Below, one piece after another: positions 1-5,359 of a DNA stretch of 5,359 nucleotides. Source of the DNA: Actinomycetota bacterium (GTDB lineage Bacteria > Actinomycetota > Acidimicrobiia > Spongiisociales > UBA11373); the NCBI GenBank assembly GCA_030688105.1, contig JAUYIV010000074.1:1-5359 (forward strand), given 5' to 3'. The first letter of the stretch is position 1; the number at the start of each line of letters is the position of its first letter. A program made the translations under genes and the position numbers. The notes beneath the pieces are model-generated. The model was not told the DNA's origin. It searched no databases and saw only the letters and a program-made list of their open reading frames with translations.

Positions 1-540
1 GATGACGTGCTCCAGGAGTGACGTCACCGCCGCGGTCGCCTGGGTCAGCTCGACATTGGTGCCCTCCTGCACGGCGCTTCCGATCGACCTCAGCGCGATC
101 AGGGAGGACGAATAGGCCTGTCGGAGGCCCTCGGTCGGCGAGTCCTCGAGTTCGGTACGGGCCCAAGAGTCATCGTTGAGGGTGATCGACCCCTTGGTCG
201 GAGGCGAACCGGCGCCGGCGATGAACCTCGTCAGCATGAGGGTGTCCTCCCTTCGCACCGGATGCTCGAACACGATCGACTCGATACCGGTTTCCTGGAG
301 CGAACGGATCAGCCCGTTGAACTCGACCGACACCGACGCCATCGGGGAACGATTGAGGTACAGCGTGTCGTCGACGAGGCTGAGCATCGCCCTGTCCGCG
401 GTGCCCACCAGGACGTTCAGAGCGTCGACGACATCCGACACCGCCGCGGCGGTGATCTCGTGATCCTCGCCGTAGATGCGATGGTGGCTCGCAGCCCGTC
501 GTATCGCAGTGAGGAGGGAGCGGACGGCAGCGTCGCTCAT
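1..540 (-). CDS. N-terminal 180 residues of a probable HD-GYP-type signalling protein (runs off left edge)
   Basis: The frame starts with ATG at 540-538, overlapping the HEAT-repeat gene's stop, and stays open to base 1 with no stop, so the gene continues outside the window. The protein begins MSDAAVRSLLTAIRRAASHH and has no signal peptide or membrane segment. Residues about 8-110 form a helix-rich then beta-rich module (LSLVDDTLYLN at 53-63, LIRSLQETGIESIVFE at 77-92, DTLMLTRFIAGAG at 98-110). Residues about 138-180 are a long helical stretch (LRQAYSSSLIALRSIGSAVQ, then LTQATAAVTSLLEHVI). In proteins I recall with this front part, an HD-GYP cyclic-di-GMP phosphodiesterase domain follows directly, and its HD motif would lie just past the left edge. 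That is an inference from pattern memory. Only the frame, the start, and the resemblance to the N-terminus of the neighbouring HEAT-repeat protein can be seen here. An alternative is a second HEAT-repeat or other scaffold protein. Confidence 0.65.
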   Translation of the reverse strand, partial: MSDAAVRSLLTAIRRAASHHRIYGEDHEITAAAVSDVVDALNVLVGTADRAMLSLVDDTLYLNRSPMASVSVEFNGLIRSLQETGIESIVFEHPVRREDTLMLTRFIAGAGSPPTKGSITLNDDSWARTELEDSPTEGLRQAYSSSLIALRSIGSAVQEGTNVELTQATAAVTSLLEHVI

Positions 541-2501
541 GGCCGACCCTCCCGGGCCTGTCTCGCCGCACTGCGCAGGGCACGCGCCCCTCGTGTCGGA
601 AAGAGCCGCCGCGTCGCCAGGCGTTCCAGAGCCTTGGTCGCCTCTGAGGATTCGTGCGATGCCAGCATGGCCACGGCGTCGGCCTTGACCTCCGGCGGAG
701 CGCCTCCCTCGAGGATTCCTATCAGGGCCGGCAGCTCCAGCGGGCTATGGCAGGCGCGCACCACCGTCGCCGCGGCCGTACGGACCGAGCGGTCGTCGTC
801 CTCCATGGCAGCCAGGAAGAGGTCGAGATCGGCGTCACCTTCGAGAGCGTGCAGGGCCCGGATCACCTCGCGCCGCACCCGGGGGTCGGGATGGGAGGCG
901 AGTCCACGGATGTGCTCGACAGCCTCGGGGTGGTTCGAATGTCCGAGCACGAGAACGAGGTTGCGGACCACGTACCACCTGGAGTCGTCCAGCGCGCTCA
1001 AGATCGGCGTGGCATCGACCCGAGCGGCGTGGGTGAGCATGCCCAGCAGGATCCGGCGCCGCCCTGCATCGCGCTCCGCGCCGAGGACCTCGATGATCGG
1101 CGTGGTCAGATGCGCGTAGAGGTTCTGCAGGGCCGGCTCGCTGCCACAGTCGTGGTCGTGGACCACCCCGACCAGGGCCGCAACATCATCGGCACGGGCG
1201 GTCTTGGAGATGGCGTCGCCGACGTCGGCCGCTTCGAACCCGAGGTCCGCGTTGTCGATGACCATGCCGGCCCATTCGAGGATCTCGTCCACTCGGCCGC
1301 TCTGGATGATTCGAAAGAGCCGTCTCGCCCAGATGCGGAGGCGGCGATTCGTATCCGGGGAAGTGTTCGCCAACTCGAGCAGTCCTCTCATGACCTCGGC
1401 GGCGATGATCGATTCTCCAGCAGGGGCTCCGACCTGCCGCTGGAGTCGGTAGATCGCCTGTCGTGCCGGCGGTGCTCCCCCGGTCAAGGAGGGTCGGAGC
1501 ACCCTGCCGACCCGCGAGGTGATGGACTCATCGGGAGGCCGTTTCGGCGCCGTGTCCTGGAGCAGGGCATGAAGCTCATCGAGCGGGGGGTTCTCGTCGT
1601 CCATCGCCAGCTTGGCGTAGTCGATAAGGAGAGGGTGGCTCCCGCTGTCGAGGTAGGGGGCGAGCTCCTGCAGCTCGTGGTGGGCGAACTGGTCGAGGAA
1701 CGTCTGGAACTCGGGAGCGTCCCCGCGCGCCAGCAACTCGGCGAGCAGCGGTCCCTGGAAGCTCCGAGGGAAGTAGAAGAATGCGTCGACGAATGTGTGC
1801 ACCAGCTCTTCCCGGCCCCACACGTCGGCGTCCTCGACGAGGCTCATGGCCTCCGCGTACCGGTCGGCGACGAGCGCGACCAGGGCGCCCTCGTCGTGCT
1901 CGGCCTCGTCGAGGATGCGCTGCGCAAACGATTCTGGGTTTCCCAGGTAGTCGGCGGGATCGAAGGTCGTCGCCGACCCGAGAGTCGTCGATGTGTCATC
2001 GTCTTCCTCTTCCACATCCGACTCGGTGAGCGGGGCCCGATCCATGAGGCGAATCGAGGCCACCCCCAGTTGCGAGACGGCTCTGCCTACCCCGCCGGCG
2101 AGCGACTCGTCGCCGGGCTGTCGTCTGACGATGTCGAAGACCGTTCGCACCTCTGCGGCCGACGGGTGGGTGAAGAAGCGGATGGCGGCGATGCCGTGGG
2201 CGAAGATCCGCGCCGCCAGTCGGGTCGCGCCAGAGTGTGTGGAGGCAACGGGGTTGCGGCCCCAGATGAAGTGGTCACTGGCCACCTCCAGGGTGCCGAT
2301 CGACGGTGCGTCCGCGATGACCTCGATCGCACTGAGAAACGCTGGTTGCTCCTCCGGCGCTTGGAACAGCTGGAAGGTGGCGTAGGCGGACCCCAAGGCG
2401 TTGACGACGCGGACGGCGTCGGCCAGCGTGCCGGCGGCATTCCTCTGCGGTGCTGCCTCGCCGGACACCTCGGGTGCGCGTGAGGAGTCGGCCCAGGCCA
2501 T
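537..2501 (-). CDS. HEAT-repeat protein with N-terminal module shared with the next gene; function unknown
   Basis: This 654-residue protein has no recognisable catalytic motif, signal peptide or membrane segment, so it is probably a cytoplasmic scaffold or binding protein. Residues about 24-127 form a helical then beta-rich module (LADAVRVVNALGSAY, GIAAIRFF, AAEVRTVFDIVRR) resembling the start of the next gene. A strongly acidic linker (ESDVEEEDDDTSTT, 160-173) follows. Residues about 180-480 look mostly helical and are unassigned. Residues about 497-650 are HEAT or PBS-lyase-like repeats: DDSRWYVVRNLVLVLG (505-520), HPDPRVRREVIRALHAL (537-553), EDDDRSVRTAAATVVR (567-582) and PPEVKADAVAMLASHES (602-618). 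Each has the D..VR..A..aL pattern. The C-terminus is basic. ATG 2501 is the first possible start, because stops close the frame just upstream. The TGA stop overlaps the ATG of the next gene, so the two are probably translated together. Proteins of this layout often accompany signalling proteins, but the role here is unknown. Confidence 0.85.
   Translation of the reverse strand: MAWADSSRAPEVSGEAAPQRNAAGTLADAVRVVNALGSAYATFQLFQAPEEQPAFLSAIEVIADAPSIGTLEVASDHFIWGRNPVASTHSGATRLAARIFAHGIAAIRFFTHPSAAEVRTVFDIVRRQPGDESLAGGVGRAVSQLGVASIRLMDRAPLTESDVEEEDDDTSTTLGSATTFDPADYLGNPESFAQRILDEAEHDEGALVALVADRYAEAMSLVEDADVWGREELVHTFVDAFFYFPRSFQGPLLAELLARGDAPEFQTFLDQFAHHELQELAPYLDSGSHPLLIDYAKLAMDDENPPLDELHALLQDTAPKRPPDESITSRVGRVLRPSLTGGAPPARQAIYRLQRQVGAPAGESIIAAEVMRGLLELANTSPDTNRRLRIWARRLFRIIQSGRVDEILEWAGMVIDNADLGFEAADVGDAISKTARADDVAALVGVVHDHDCGSEPALQNLYAHLTTPIIEVLGAERDAGRRRILLGMLTHAARVDATPILSALDDSRWYVVRNLVLVLGHSNHPEAVEHIRGLASHPDPRVRREVIRALHALEGDADLDLFLAAMEDDDRSVRTAAATVVRACHSPLELPALIGILEGGAPPEVKADAVAMLASHESSEATKALERLATRRLFPTRGARALRSAARQAREGRP
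548..552 (-). promoter_or_regulatory. Ribosome binding site of the partial left-edge gene
   Basis: GGAGG (within GGGAGGG) on the minus strand lies seven bases before the ATG at 540-538, inside the last codons of the HEAT-repeat gene. Together with the ATGA stop/start overlap it fixes this start and points to coupled translation. Confidence 0.75.
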
Positions 2502-2505
2502 GGGT

Positions 2506-2510
2506 CTCCC
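2506..2510 (-). promoter_or_regulatory. Ribosome binding site of the HEAT-repeat gene
   Basis: GGGAG on the minus strand is four bases before ATG 2501-2499. The gap is short but equals that of cmk and of the proposed rluB start, so it seems usual for this genome. Confidence 0.55.
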
Positions 2511-2521
2511 GGTCGGGTTGA

Positions 2522-2539
2522 GAGGTCATCGAGGTCATC
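2522..2539. repeat. Perfect 9-bp tandem duplication (GAGGTCATC x2)
   Basis: Two adjacent identical copies of GAGGTCATC lie about 21-38 bases upstream of the ATG of the HEAT-repeat gene. On the coding strand this reads GATGACCTC twice. It puts two ATG triplets and two TGA triplets just ahead of the gene; the TGAs close its frame, which fixes ATG 2501 as the first possible start. A direct repeat here could be an operator half-site pair or a simple slippage duplication. Nothing in the sequence decides between them. Confidence 0.55.
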
Positions 2540-2572
2540 GGTGGATTTCGCGCCCTGATTGAGCGATCTCTG

Positions 2573-2600
2573 GGGCTCGAGAAGGCTCGGCGTCGAGCCC
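2573..2600 (-). terminator. Inverted repeat, possible weak terminator or attenuator
   Basis: The minus strand has GGGCTCGA and its exact complement TCGAGCCC, 8 bp each, separated by 12 bases. Inside it a competing hairpin GGCTCG-ACGC-CGAGCC (6 bp, 4-base loop) uses the same left arm. The compact hairpin is followed by TTCTC only, not a proper T-run, so strong intrinsic termination is not expected. It lies about 37-64 bases after the cmk stop, which suits a partial terminator or RNA-processing element separating the housekeeping genes from the downstream pair. Chance is possible at this GC content. Confidence 0.3.
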
Positions 2601-2636
2601 GCACCCGAGGGCCGGCGGGGCGACCGAGCCAGCTCC

Positions 2637-3281
2637 TTAGAGCGTTCCGACGAGATCGAGCACCCGGGCGACGACCTGCGCGATGGAGAGCTGGGAGGTA
2701 TCGATCGTCACCGCATCGGCGGCGGGTCGGAGTGGGGAGGTCTCCCGCGACGAGTCGAGATGGTCGCGACGGGCGATCTGCTCGCGTATCGAGTCGATGG
2801 TGTGCCCCGCGGCCTCAGGGTCGCCGGCCCGCCTGCGGGCACGCACCTCCGGGTCGGCCACGAGGAACACCTTCACCGGGGCGTGGGGGAAGACCACCGT
2901 GCCGATGTCGCGGCCTTCCACCACGGCGTCCCCGCCATGACGCTCCACCCAGGCGCGCTGCAGCTCCACCACGGCGACCCGTACCTTCTGATGAGCCGCA
3001 ACCGCGCTGACCGATGCGGTCACCTCAGGGCTGCGGAGATCAGCCGACACGTCGACTCCGTCGAGGAGCAGCCGGCCGCCGACGAAGTCGACCTCGACGT
3101 TCTTCAGGGCGGTGAGGACGGCCTCAGGATCCGCAGGGTCACCCCCGGCGCGCAGGGTCACGAGGGTCGCCATCCGGTAGTAGGCGCCGGTGTCGAGGTA
3201 GGGCAGGCCGAGCGCCGCGGCCACGGCGCGGGACACCGTGCTCTTACCCACCCCGCTCGGGCCGTCTATCGCGACGACCAC
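2637..3281 (-). CDS. cmk: Cytidylate kinase (CMP/dCMP kinase)
   Basis: The enzyme phosphorylates CMP and dCMP with ATP to the diphosphates, feeding CTP and dCTP pools. The protein has 214 residues, slightly short for a family of about 220-230. Visible motifs are the P-loop GPSGVGKST (7-15), YLDTGAYYR (28-36, NMP-binding region), VEGRDIGTVVFP (121-132), RARRRAG (147-153) and the C-terminal RRDHLDSSRETSPLRPAADA (171-190), which holds the characteristic DS.R..SPL..A.DA pattern of bacterial Cmk. The start is GTG at 3281: the protein then begins VVVAIDGP, as expected, and GGAGG lies four bases upstream. The frame continues open far upstream inside aroA, but that extension has no family similarity. 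The gene overlaps the aroA end by 16 nt, so it belongs to the same transcript. It ends in TAA, after which the only sizeable gap of the window begins. Confidence 0.96.
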   Translation of the reverse strand: MVVAIDGPSGVGKSTVSRAVAAALGLPYLDTGAYYRMATLVTLRAGGDPADPEAVLTALKNVEVDFVGGRLLLDGVDVSADLRSPEVTASVSAVAAHQKVRVAVVELQRAWVERHGGDAVVEGRDIGTVVFPHAPVKVFLVADPEVRARRRAGDPEAAGHTIDSIREQIARRDHLDSSRETSPLRPAADAVTIDTSQLSIAQVVARVLDLVGTL

Positions 3282-4528
3282 ATCGCCTCCAGTGCCAGAT
3301 CGAAGCCGGGCCACGATATGTCGACCGAGTCGAATCCCTCCACCGCGACGGTGGCGCCCCGGCCGGCCGAGATGGCAGCCGCCATGGCGATCCGATGATC
3401 CCGCCGACAGTCGACCAGGCCTCCGGTCAGCGGCACGGGCTCCACGACGAATCCGTCGAGGGTCTCCTCGGCCGTGCCACCCAGTGCCTCGACCATGGCG
3501 ACGGTGGCCGCAATCCGATCGCTCTCCTTGGCGCGCAGCTCGGCGGCGTCGGAGATTACGGTCCGCCCTTCGGCGTGGGCGGCGGCGACCGCGAGCACCG
3601 GAAGCTCGTCGAGGATCCTCGCCACATCGACACCGTGCAGCTCGATGCCGCGCAGGTTGCCCGCGGCGACGCGAACATCGCCCACGGGGTCCCCGAGGAT
3701 GTCTCCGGTGACCGTGATCGCCACCTCGGCTCCCATTGCCGACAACGCATCGAGGATCCCGATCCGCCCGGGGTTCAGTGAGACGTTCGTGGCCTCGACC
3801 GAGGCACCCGGGCAGATCGCCGCGGCCACCCACAGGAACGCGGCCGATGAAGGGTCACCCGGGATGGCGACGTCCAGCGCCGGGACCGGGCCGGGTCGGA
3901 CCACGAATCGCCCCGCAGCGTCCAGCTCGCCGATCCCGAGATGATGAAGCCACCGTTCGGTGTGGTCGCGGTATCCGGGCGGAGAGGAGATGGTGGTGGG
4001 GCCGTCCGCCTGCAAGGCCGCAAGCGCCACTGCGGTCCGTACCTGAGCGCTCGGGAGAGGCAGCTCCACCCTCGCTCCGTGGAGATCGCCCCCGGTCACC
4101 ACGAGCGGGGCGGTCCCCTGTTCGGAGACCGAGAGGACCGCGCCAAGTGCCTGGAGAGGGCCGACGAGACGCTGCATCGGGCGGCTCATGAGGGAGTCGT
4201 CTCCGGTGATCGTCGTCGTAAATGGTCTTCCGGCGACCGCTCCGGCGAGCAAGCGCATCGTGGTGCCCGAGTTTCCGGCGTCGAGCGGCCCGTCGGGTGG
4301 CGCCCACGATCCGATACCCGGCGATCGGACCGACTCGGCGTCCACCTCGACGCCGAAGCGTCGCAGCGCGGCCGCGGTGGAACGGACGTCGGCGCCCGGC
4401 CCCAGGCCGCGGATCTGGGACTCGCCCTCAGCCATCGCAGCAAGGAAGAGGGCGCGATGCGAAAGGGATTTGTCGCCCGGCACGACCACCCTCGCCCGAA
4501 AGGGGCGGCGCGGCCCGGAAAACCTCAT
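3266..4528 (-). CDS. aroA: 3-phosphoshikimate 1-carboxyvinyltransferase (EPSP synthase)
   Basis: The enzyme transfers the enolpyruvyl group of PEP to shikimate-3-phosphate, the sixth step of the shikimate pathway to chorismate and the aromatic amino acids, in the cytoplasm. The 420 residues are full length and carry the family motifs in order: PGDKSLSHRAL (17-27, Lys20 at the PEP/S3P site), AGNSGTTMRLL (84-94), DSLMSRPM (111-118), SAQVR (160-164), YRDHTERWL (186-194), GDPSSAAF (224-231), DELP (307-310, Asp307 the likely catalytic acid), LRAKESDRI (331-339) and DHRIAMA (377-383). The frame is open further upstream to an ATG at 4597, but ATG 4528 is chosen because it forms the ATGA overlap with the rluB stop and starts just before the conserved N-terminus. 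No Shine-Dalgarno is visible, so translation probably depends on coupling to rluB. SAQVR has Arg where many relatives of this type have Lys. The 3' end overlaps cmk by 16 nt. Confidence 0.96.
   Translation of the reverse strand: MRFSGPRRPFRARVVVPGDKSLSHRALFLAAMAEGESQIRGLGPGADVRSTAAALRRFGVEVDAESVRSPGIGSWAPPDGPLDAGNSGTTMRLLAGAVAGRPFTTTITGDDSLMSRPMQRLVGPLQALGAVLSVSEQGTAPLVVTGGDLHGARVELPLPSAQVRTAVALAALQADGPTTISSPPGYRDHTERWLHHLGIGELDAAGRFVVRPGPVPALDVAIPGDPSSAAFLWVAAAICPGASVEATNVSLNPGRIGILDALSAMGAEVAITVTGDILGDPVGDVRVAAGNLRGIELHGVDVARILDELPVLAVAAAHAEGRTVISDAAELRAKESDRIAATVAMVEALGGTAEETLDGFVVEPVPLTGGLVDCRRDHRIAMAAAISAGRGATVAVEGFDSVDISWPGFDLALEAMWSSR
3286..3290 (-). promoter_or_regulatory. Ribosome binding site supporting the GTG start of cmk
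   Basis: GGAGG on the minus strand lies four bases before the GTG at 3281-3279, inside the final codons of aroA. An overlapping ATG at 3283-3281 is in the aroA frame (its last Met) and is not a start for cmk. This site picks the GTG over the much longer open frame upstream. Confidence 0.65.
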
Positions 4529-5253
4529 GGCGAGGCCGGGCCGAAGCCGGCGGCGCGATAGAGCGAGCGCACCTCCTCGGCGGTCAGGAGCCGCCACTCC
4601 CCCGACCTGAGTCCGGGGTCGCGTATCGGTCCGATGGCCGTCCTCGCCAGCCCGAGGACCTCGTGGCCCACGACGGTGAGCATCCGCCTGACCTCGCGCT
4701 TGCGCCCCTCGCCCATCACGATCTCGACGAGCGTCTCGCCGGCGTGTCGGTCGAGGACCCGGGCAGAGAGGGCCCGCGCCGGGCCGTCATCGAGGTCCAC
4801 GCCGTCGGTGAGGCGACGGATGACCCCGCGACCGACGTCTCCGTGGACACGAGCGACGTAGGTCTTGGTGACTCCGTGGCTCGGATGGGTGACGGCCGCG
4901 GTGAGTTCGCCGTCGTTGGTGATCACGAGCAATCCCTCCGAGTCGGCATCCAGCCTCCCCACCGGGTATACCCGGGTCGTGCGTGGGACCAGATCGATCA
5001 CGGTCGGACGACCCCGGGGATCGTCGACGGTGCTCACGATGCCGGCGGGCTTGTTGACGAGGTAGTGCACCAGACCGGGACGAATCGGAAGAGGCACGCC
5101 ATCGATCAGGACGCGGGCCCGATCCGGGTCAACCTTCTGCCCGAGGTGGGCGGGCGAAGCGTCCACCGTCACCCTCCCTTGCCGGATCATCTCCTCCGCA
5201 ATTCGGCGCGAGGCGATCCCGGCGTGGGCGATCAGCTTCTGGAGTCGTTCGAT
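4525..5253 (-). CDS. rluB: 23S rRNA pseudouridine synthase, RluB/RsuA family; start codon apparently ATC
   Basis: The enzyme converts a uridine of 23S rRNA to pseudouridine during large-subunit assembly. The 242-residue reading has an N-terminal S4 RNA-binding domain (about 1-55), starting IERLQKLIAHAGIASRR and continuing GRVTV. The catalytic domain follows: NKPAG (67-71), the signature GRLDADSEGLLVITNDGEL (99-117) with catalytic Asp102, KTY (130-132), EGRKREVRRML (182-192) and IGPI (207-210). Length fits the family. The start is unusual. The frame has no ATG, GTG or TTG from the right window edge down to the ATG at 5190, and starting there would remove the first 21 residues of the S4 domain. 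ATC at 5253-5251 sits where the family has Met, with GGAGG four bases upstream. CTG at 5235, overlapping the scpB stop, is a weaker alternative. A base error or mutation ATG to ATC is also possible. The stop overlaps the aroA start as ATGA. Family assignment is firm; the start is inferred. Confidence 0.93.
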   Translation of the reverse strand: MERLQKLIAHAGIASRRIAEEMIRQGRVTVDASPAHLGQKVDPDRARVLIDGVPLPIRPGLVHYLVNKPAGIVSTVDDPRGRPTVIDLVPRTTRVYPVGRLDADSEGLLVITNDGELTAAVTHPSHGVTKTYVARVHGDVGRGVIRRLTDGVDLDDGPARALSARVLDRHAGETLVEIVMGEGRKREVRRMLTVVGHEVLGLARTAIGPIRDPGLRSGEWRLLTAEEVRSLYRAAGFGPASP

Positions 5254-5359
5254 GGGTCCTCCGGTCGAAACGGCCTCTCGAGCGCCTCGACCACGTCGGC
5301 AGGCGGCACGTGGTCGGCGAGGGGGGGAAGTTCGCCCAGATCCCTCAACCCGAGCTTCT
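5232..5359 (-). CDS. scpB: Segregation and condensation protein B, C-terminal end (5' part beyond window)
   Basis: Only the last 41 residues are present, read from the right edge to a TGA at 5234-5232. They include KLGLRDLGELPPLADHVPP, which matches the family's C-terminal pattern of a short winged-helix end (FL..LGL.sL.eLPPL). The tail after it, EALERPFRPEDPSNDSRS, is polar and probably disordered. ScpB is a cytoplasmic dimer that joins ScpA and SMC in the bacterial condensin complex, which compacts and segregates the chromosome. The identification rests on this short tail and on the position directly upstream of rluB, the usual order scpA-scpB-rluB. The last codons overlap the start of rluB by 22 nt in another frame, and the rluB ribosome binding site lies inside scpB. 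Nothing can be said about the missing N-terminal winged-helix domain. Confidence 0.8.
   Translation of the reverse strand, partial: KLGLRDLGELPPLADHVPPADVVEALERPFRPEDPSNDSRS
5258..5262 (-). promoter_or_regulatory. Ribosome binding site deciding the rluB start
   Basis: On the minus strand the sequence reads CCGGAGGACCCATCG, with GGAGG followed by four bases and then ATC. The HEAT-repeat gene start in this window is almost the same (CCGGGAGACCCATGG), with the same four-base gap, and cmk also has GGAGG four bases before its GTG. The shared layout supports initiation at ATC 5253 rather than at the internal ATG 5190. The site lies inside the coding sequence of scpB. Confidence 0.6.

Larger units (their letters stand above)
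2502..2636. other. Intergenic gap between cmk and the HEAT-repeat gene
   Basis: This 135-bp stretch is the only real gap between genes here. Going with transcription it holds a GC-rich region with three copies of GGCTCG or its complement that can pair in alternative ways, then a 9-bp tandem duplication, then the ribosome binding site of the next gene. I see no clear -10 or -35 boxes and no tRNA or small ORF with coding character. The HEAT-repeat gene could be transcribed by read-through from cmk or by an unrecognised promoter here. Confidence 0.5.

Noticed and set aside
654..2483. A 609-codon open frame on the plus strand, opposite the HEAT-repeat gene
   Set aside because: Long antisense frames are expected opposite GC-rich genes. 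Its translation is rich in low-order charged residues, has no recognisable motif, and the minus-strand frame shows clear HEAT repeats, a ribosome binding site and a coupled junction.
2502..2604. A small frame starting at the duplicated ATGs (MTSMTSQPDRE) ahead of the HEAT-repeat gene, as a leader peptide
   Set aside because: It does not end as a short leader but runs on for more than 70 codons inside the HEAT-repeat gene in another frame, with no ribosome binding site and shadow-like composition.
3266..3833. Long 5' extension of the cmk frame inside aroA, suggesting a fusion or longer kinase
   Set aside because: The extension is Arg/Gly-rich with no family similarity and overlaps the certain aroA motifs. 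GTG 3281 with its ribosome binding site gives the normal Cmk N-terminus.
4529..4597. aroA starting at ATG 4597
   Set aside because: The additional 23 residues are Arg-rich and lie within the rluB C-terminal coding region. ATG 4528 gives the usual EPSP synthase N-terminus and the ATGA overlap.
4525..5190. rluB starting at ATG 5190
   Set aside because: It would delete the first 21 conserved residues of the S4 domain, which are intact in frame upstream behind a good ribosome binding site. I see no equally placed Shine-Dalgarno reason to prefer it, though GCGGAGGAG lies directly before that ATG.
1..5359. tRNA, rRNA, CRISPR arrays, insertion sequences or attachment sites
   Set aside because: No repeat array, transposase motif, terminal inverted repeats or cloverleaf-like sequence was seen; nearly all bases are accounted for by the six minus-strand genes.

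Overview
The window is GC-rich bacterial DNA in which every supported gene lies on the minus strand, so transcription runs from the right edge to the left. In that order the genes are: the C-terminal tail of scpB (chromosome segregation/condensation), rluB (23S rRNA pseudouridine synthase), aroA (EPSP synthase), cmk (cytidylate kinase), a 654-residue HEAT-repeat protein, and the N-terminal 180 residues of a gene cut by the left edge that resembles the front part of HD-GYP-type signalling proteins. The order scpB-rluB-cmk matches the Actinobacteria (in Mycobacterium tuberculosis scpA-scpB-rluB-cmk-engA are consecutive). Together with the base composition this suggests a member of that phylum or a relative, possibly an uncultured Acidimicrobiia-type lineage. 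The phylum guess is an inference.

Region 2637-5359 is a tightly packed housekeeping operon. scpB overlaps rluB by 22 nt, rluB overlaps aroA through an ATGA stop/start, and aroA overlaps cmk by 16 nt, so translational coupling is likely throughout. The products serve chromosome segregation, ribosome maturation, chorismate synthesis and CMP/dCMP phosphorylation. The proteins are linked by growth rather than by one pathway.

Region 2502-2636 is the only real intergenic gap (135 bp). It holds a GC-rich inverted repeat, a 9-bp tandem duplication and the ribosome binding site of the next gene. I see no convincing promoter in it.

Region 1-2501 is the accessory part. The HEAT-repeat protein and the partial gene overlap by ATGA. 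Each begins with what looks like the same roughly 100-residue helical/beta module, so they may be a co-translated pair built on a shared N-terminal module. In the M. tuberculosis arrangement the GTPase gene der/engA would follow cmk.

The most notable points are: (1) rluB has no ATG, GTG or TTG where its conserved S4 domain begins, and the family-expected start position is an ATC with a good Shine-Dalgarno; (2) the two accessory genes appear to share an N-terminal module.
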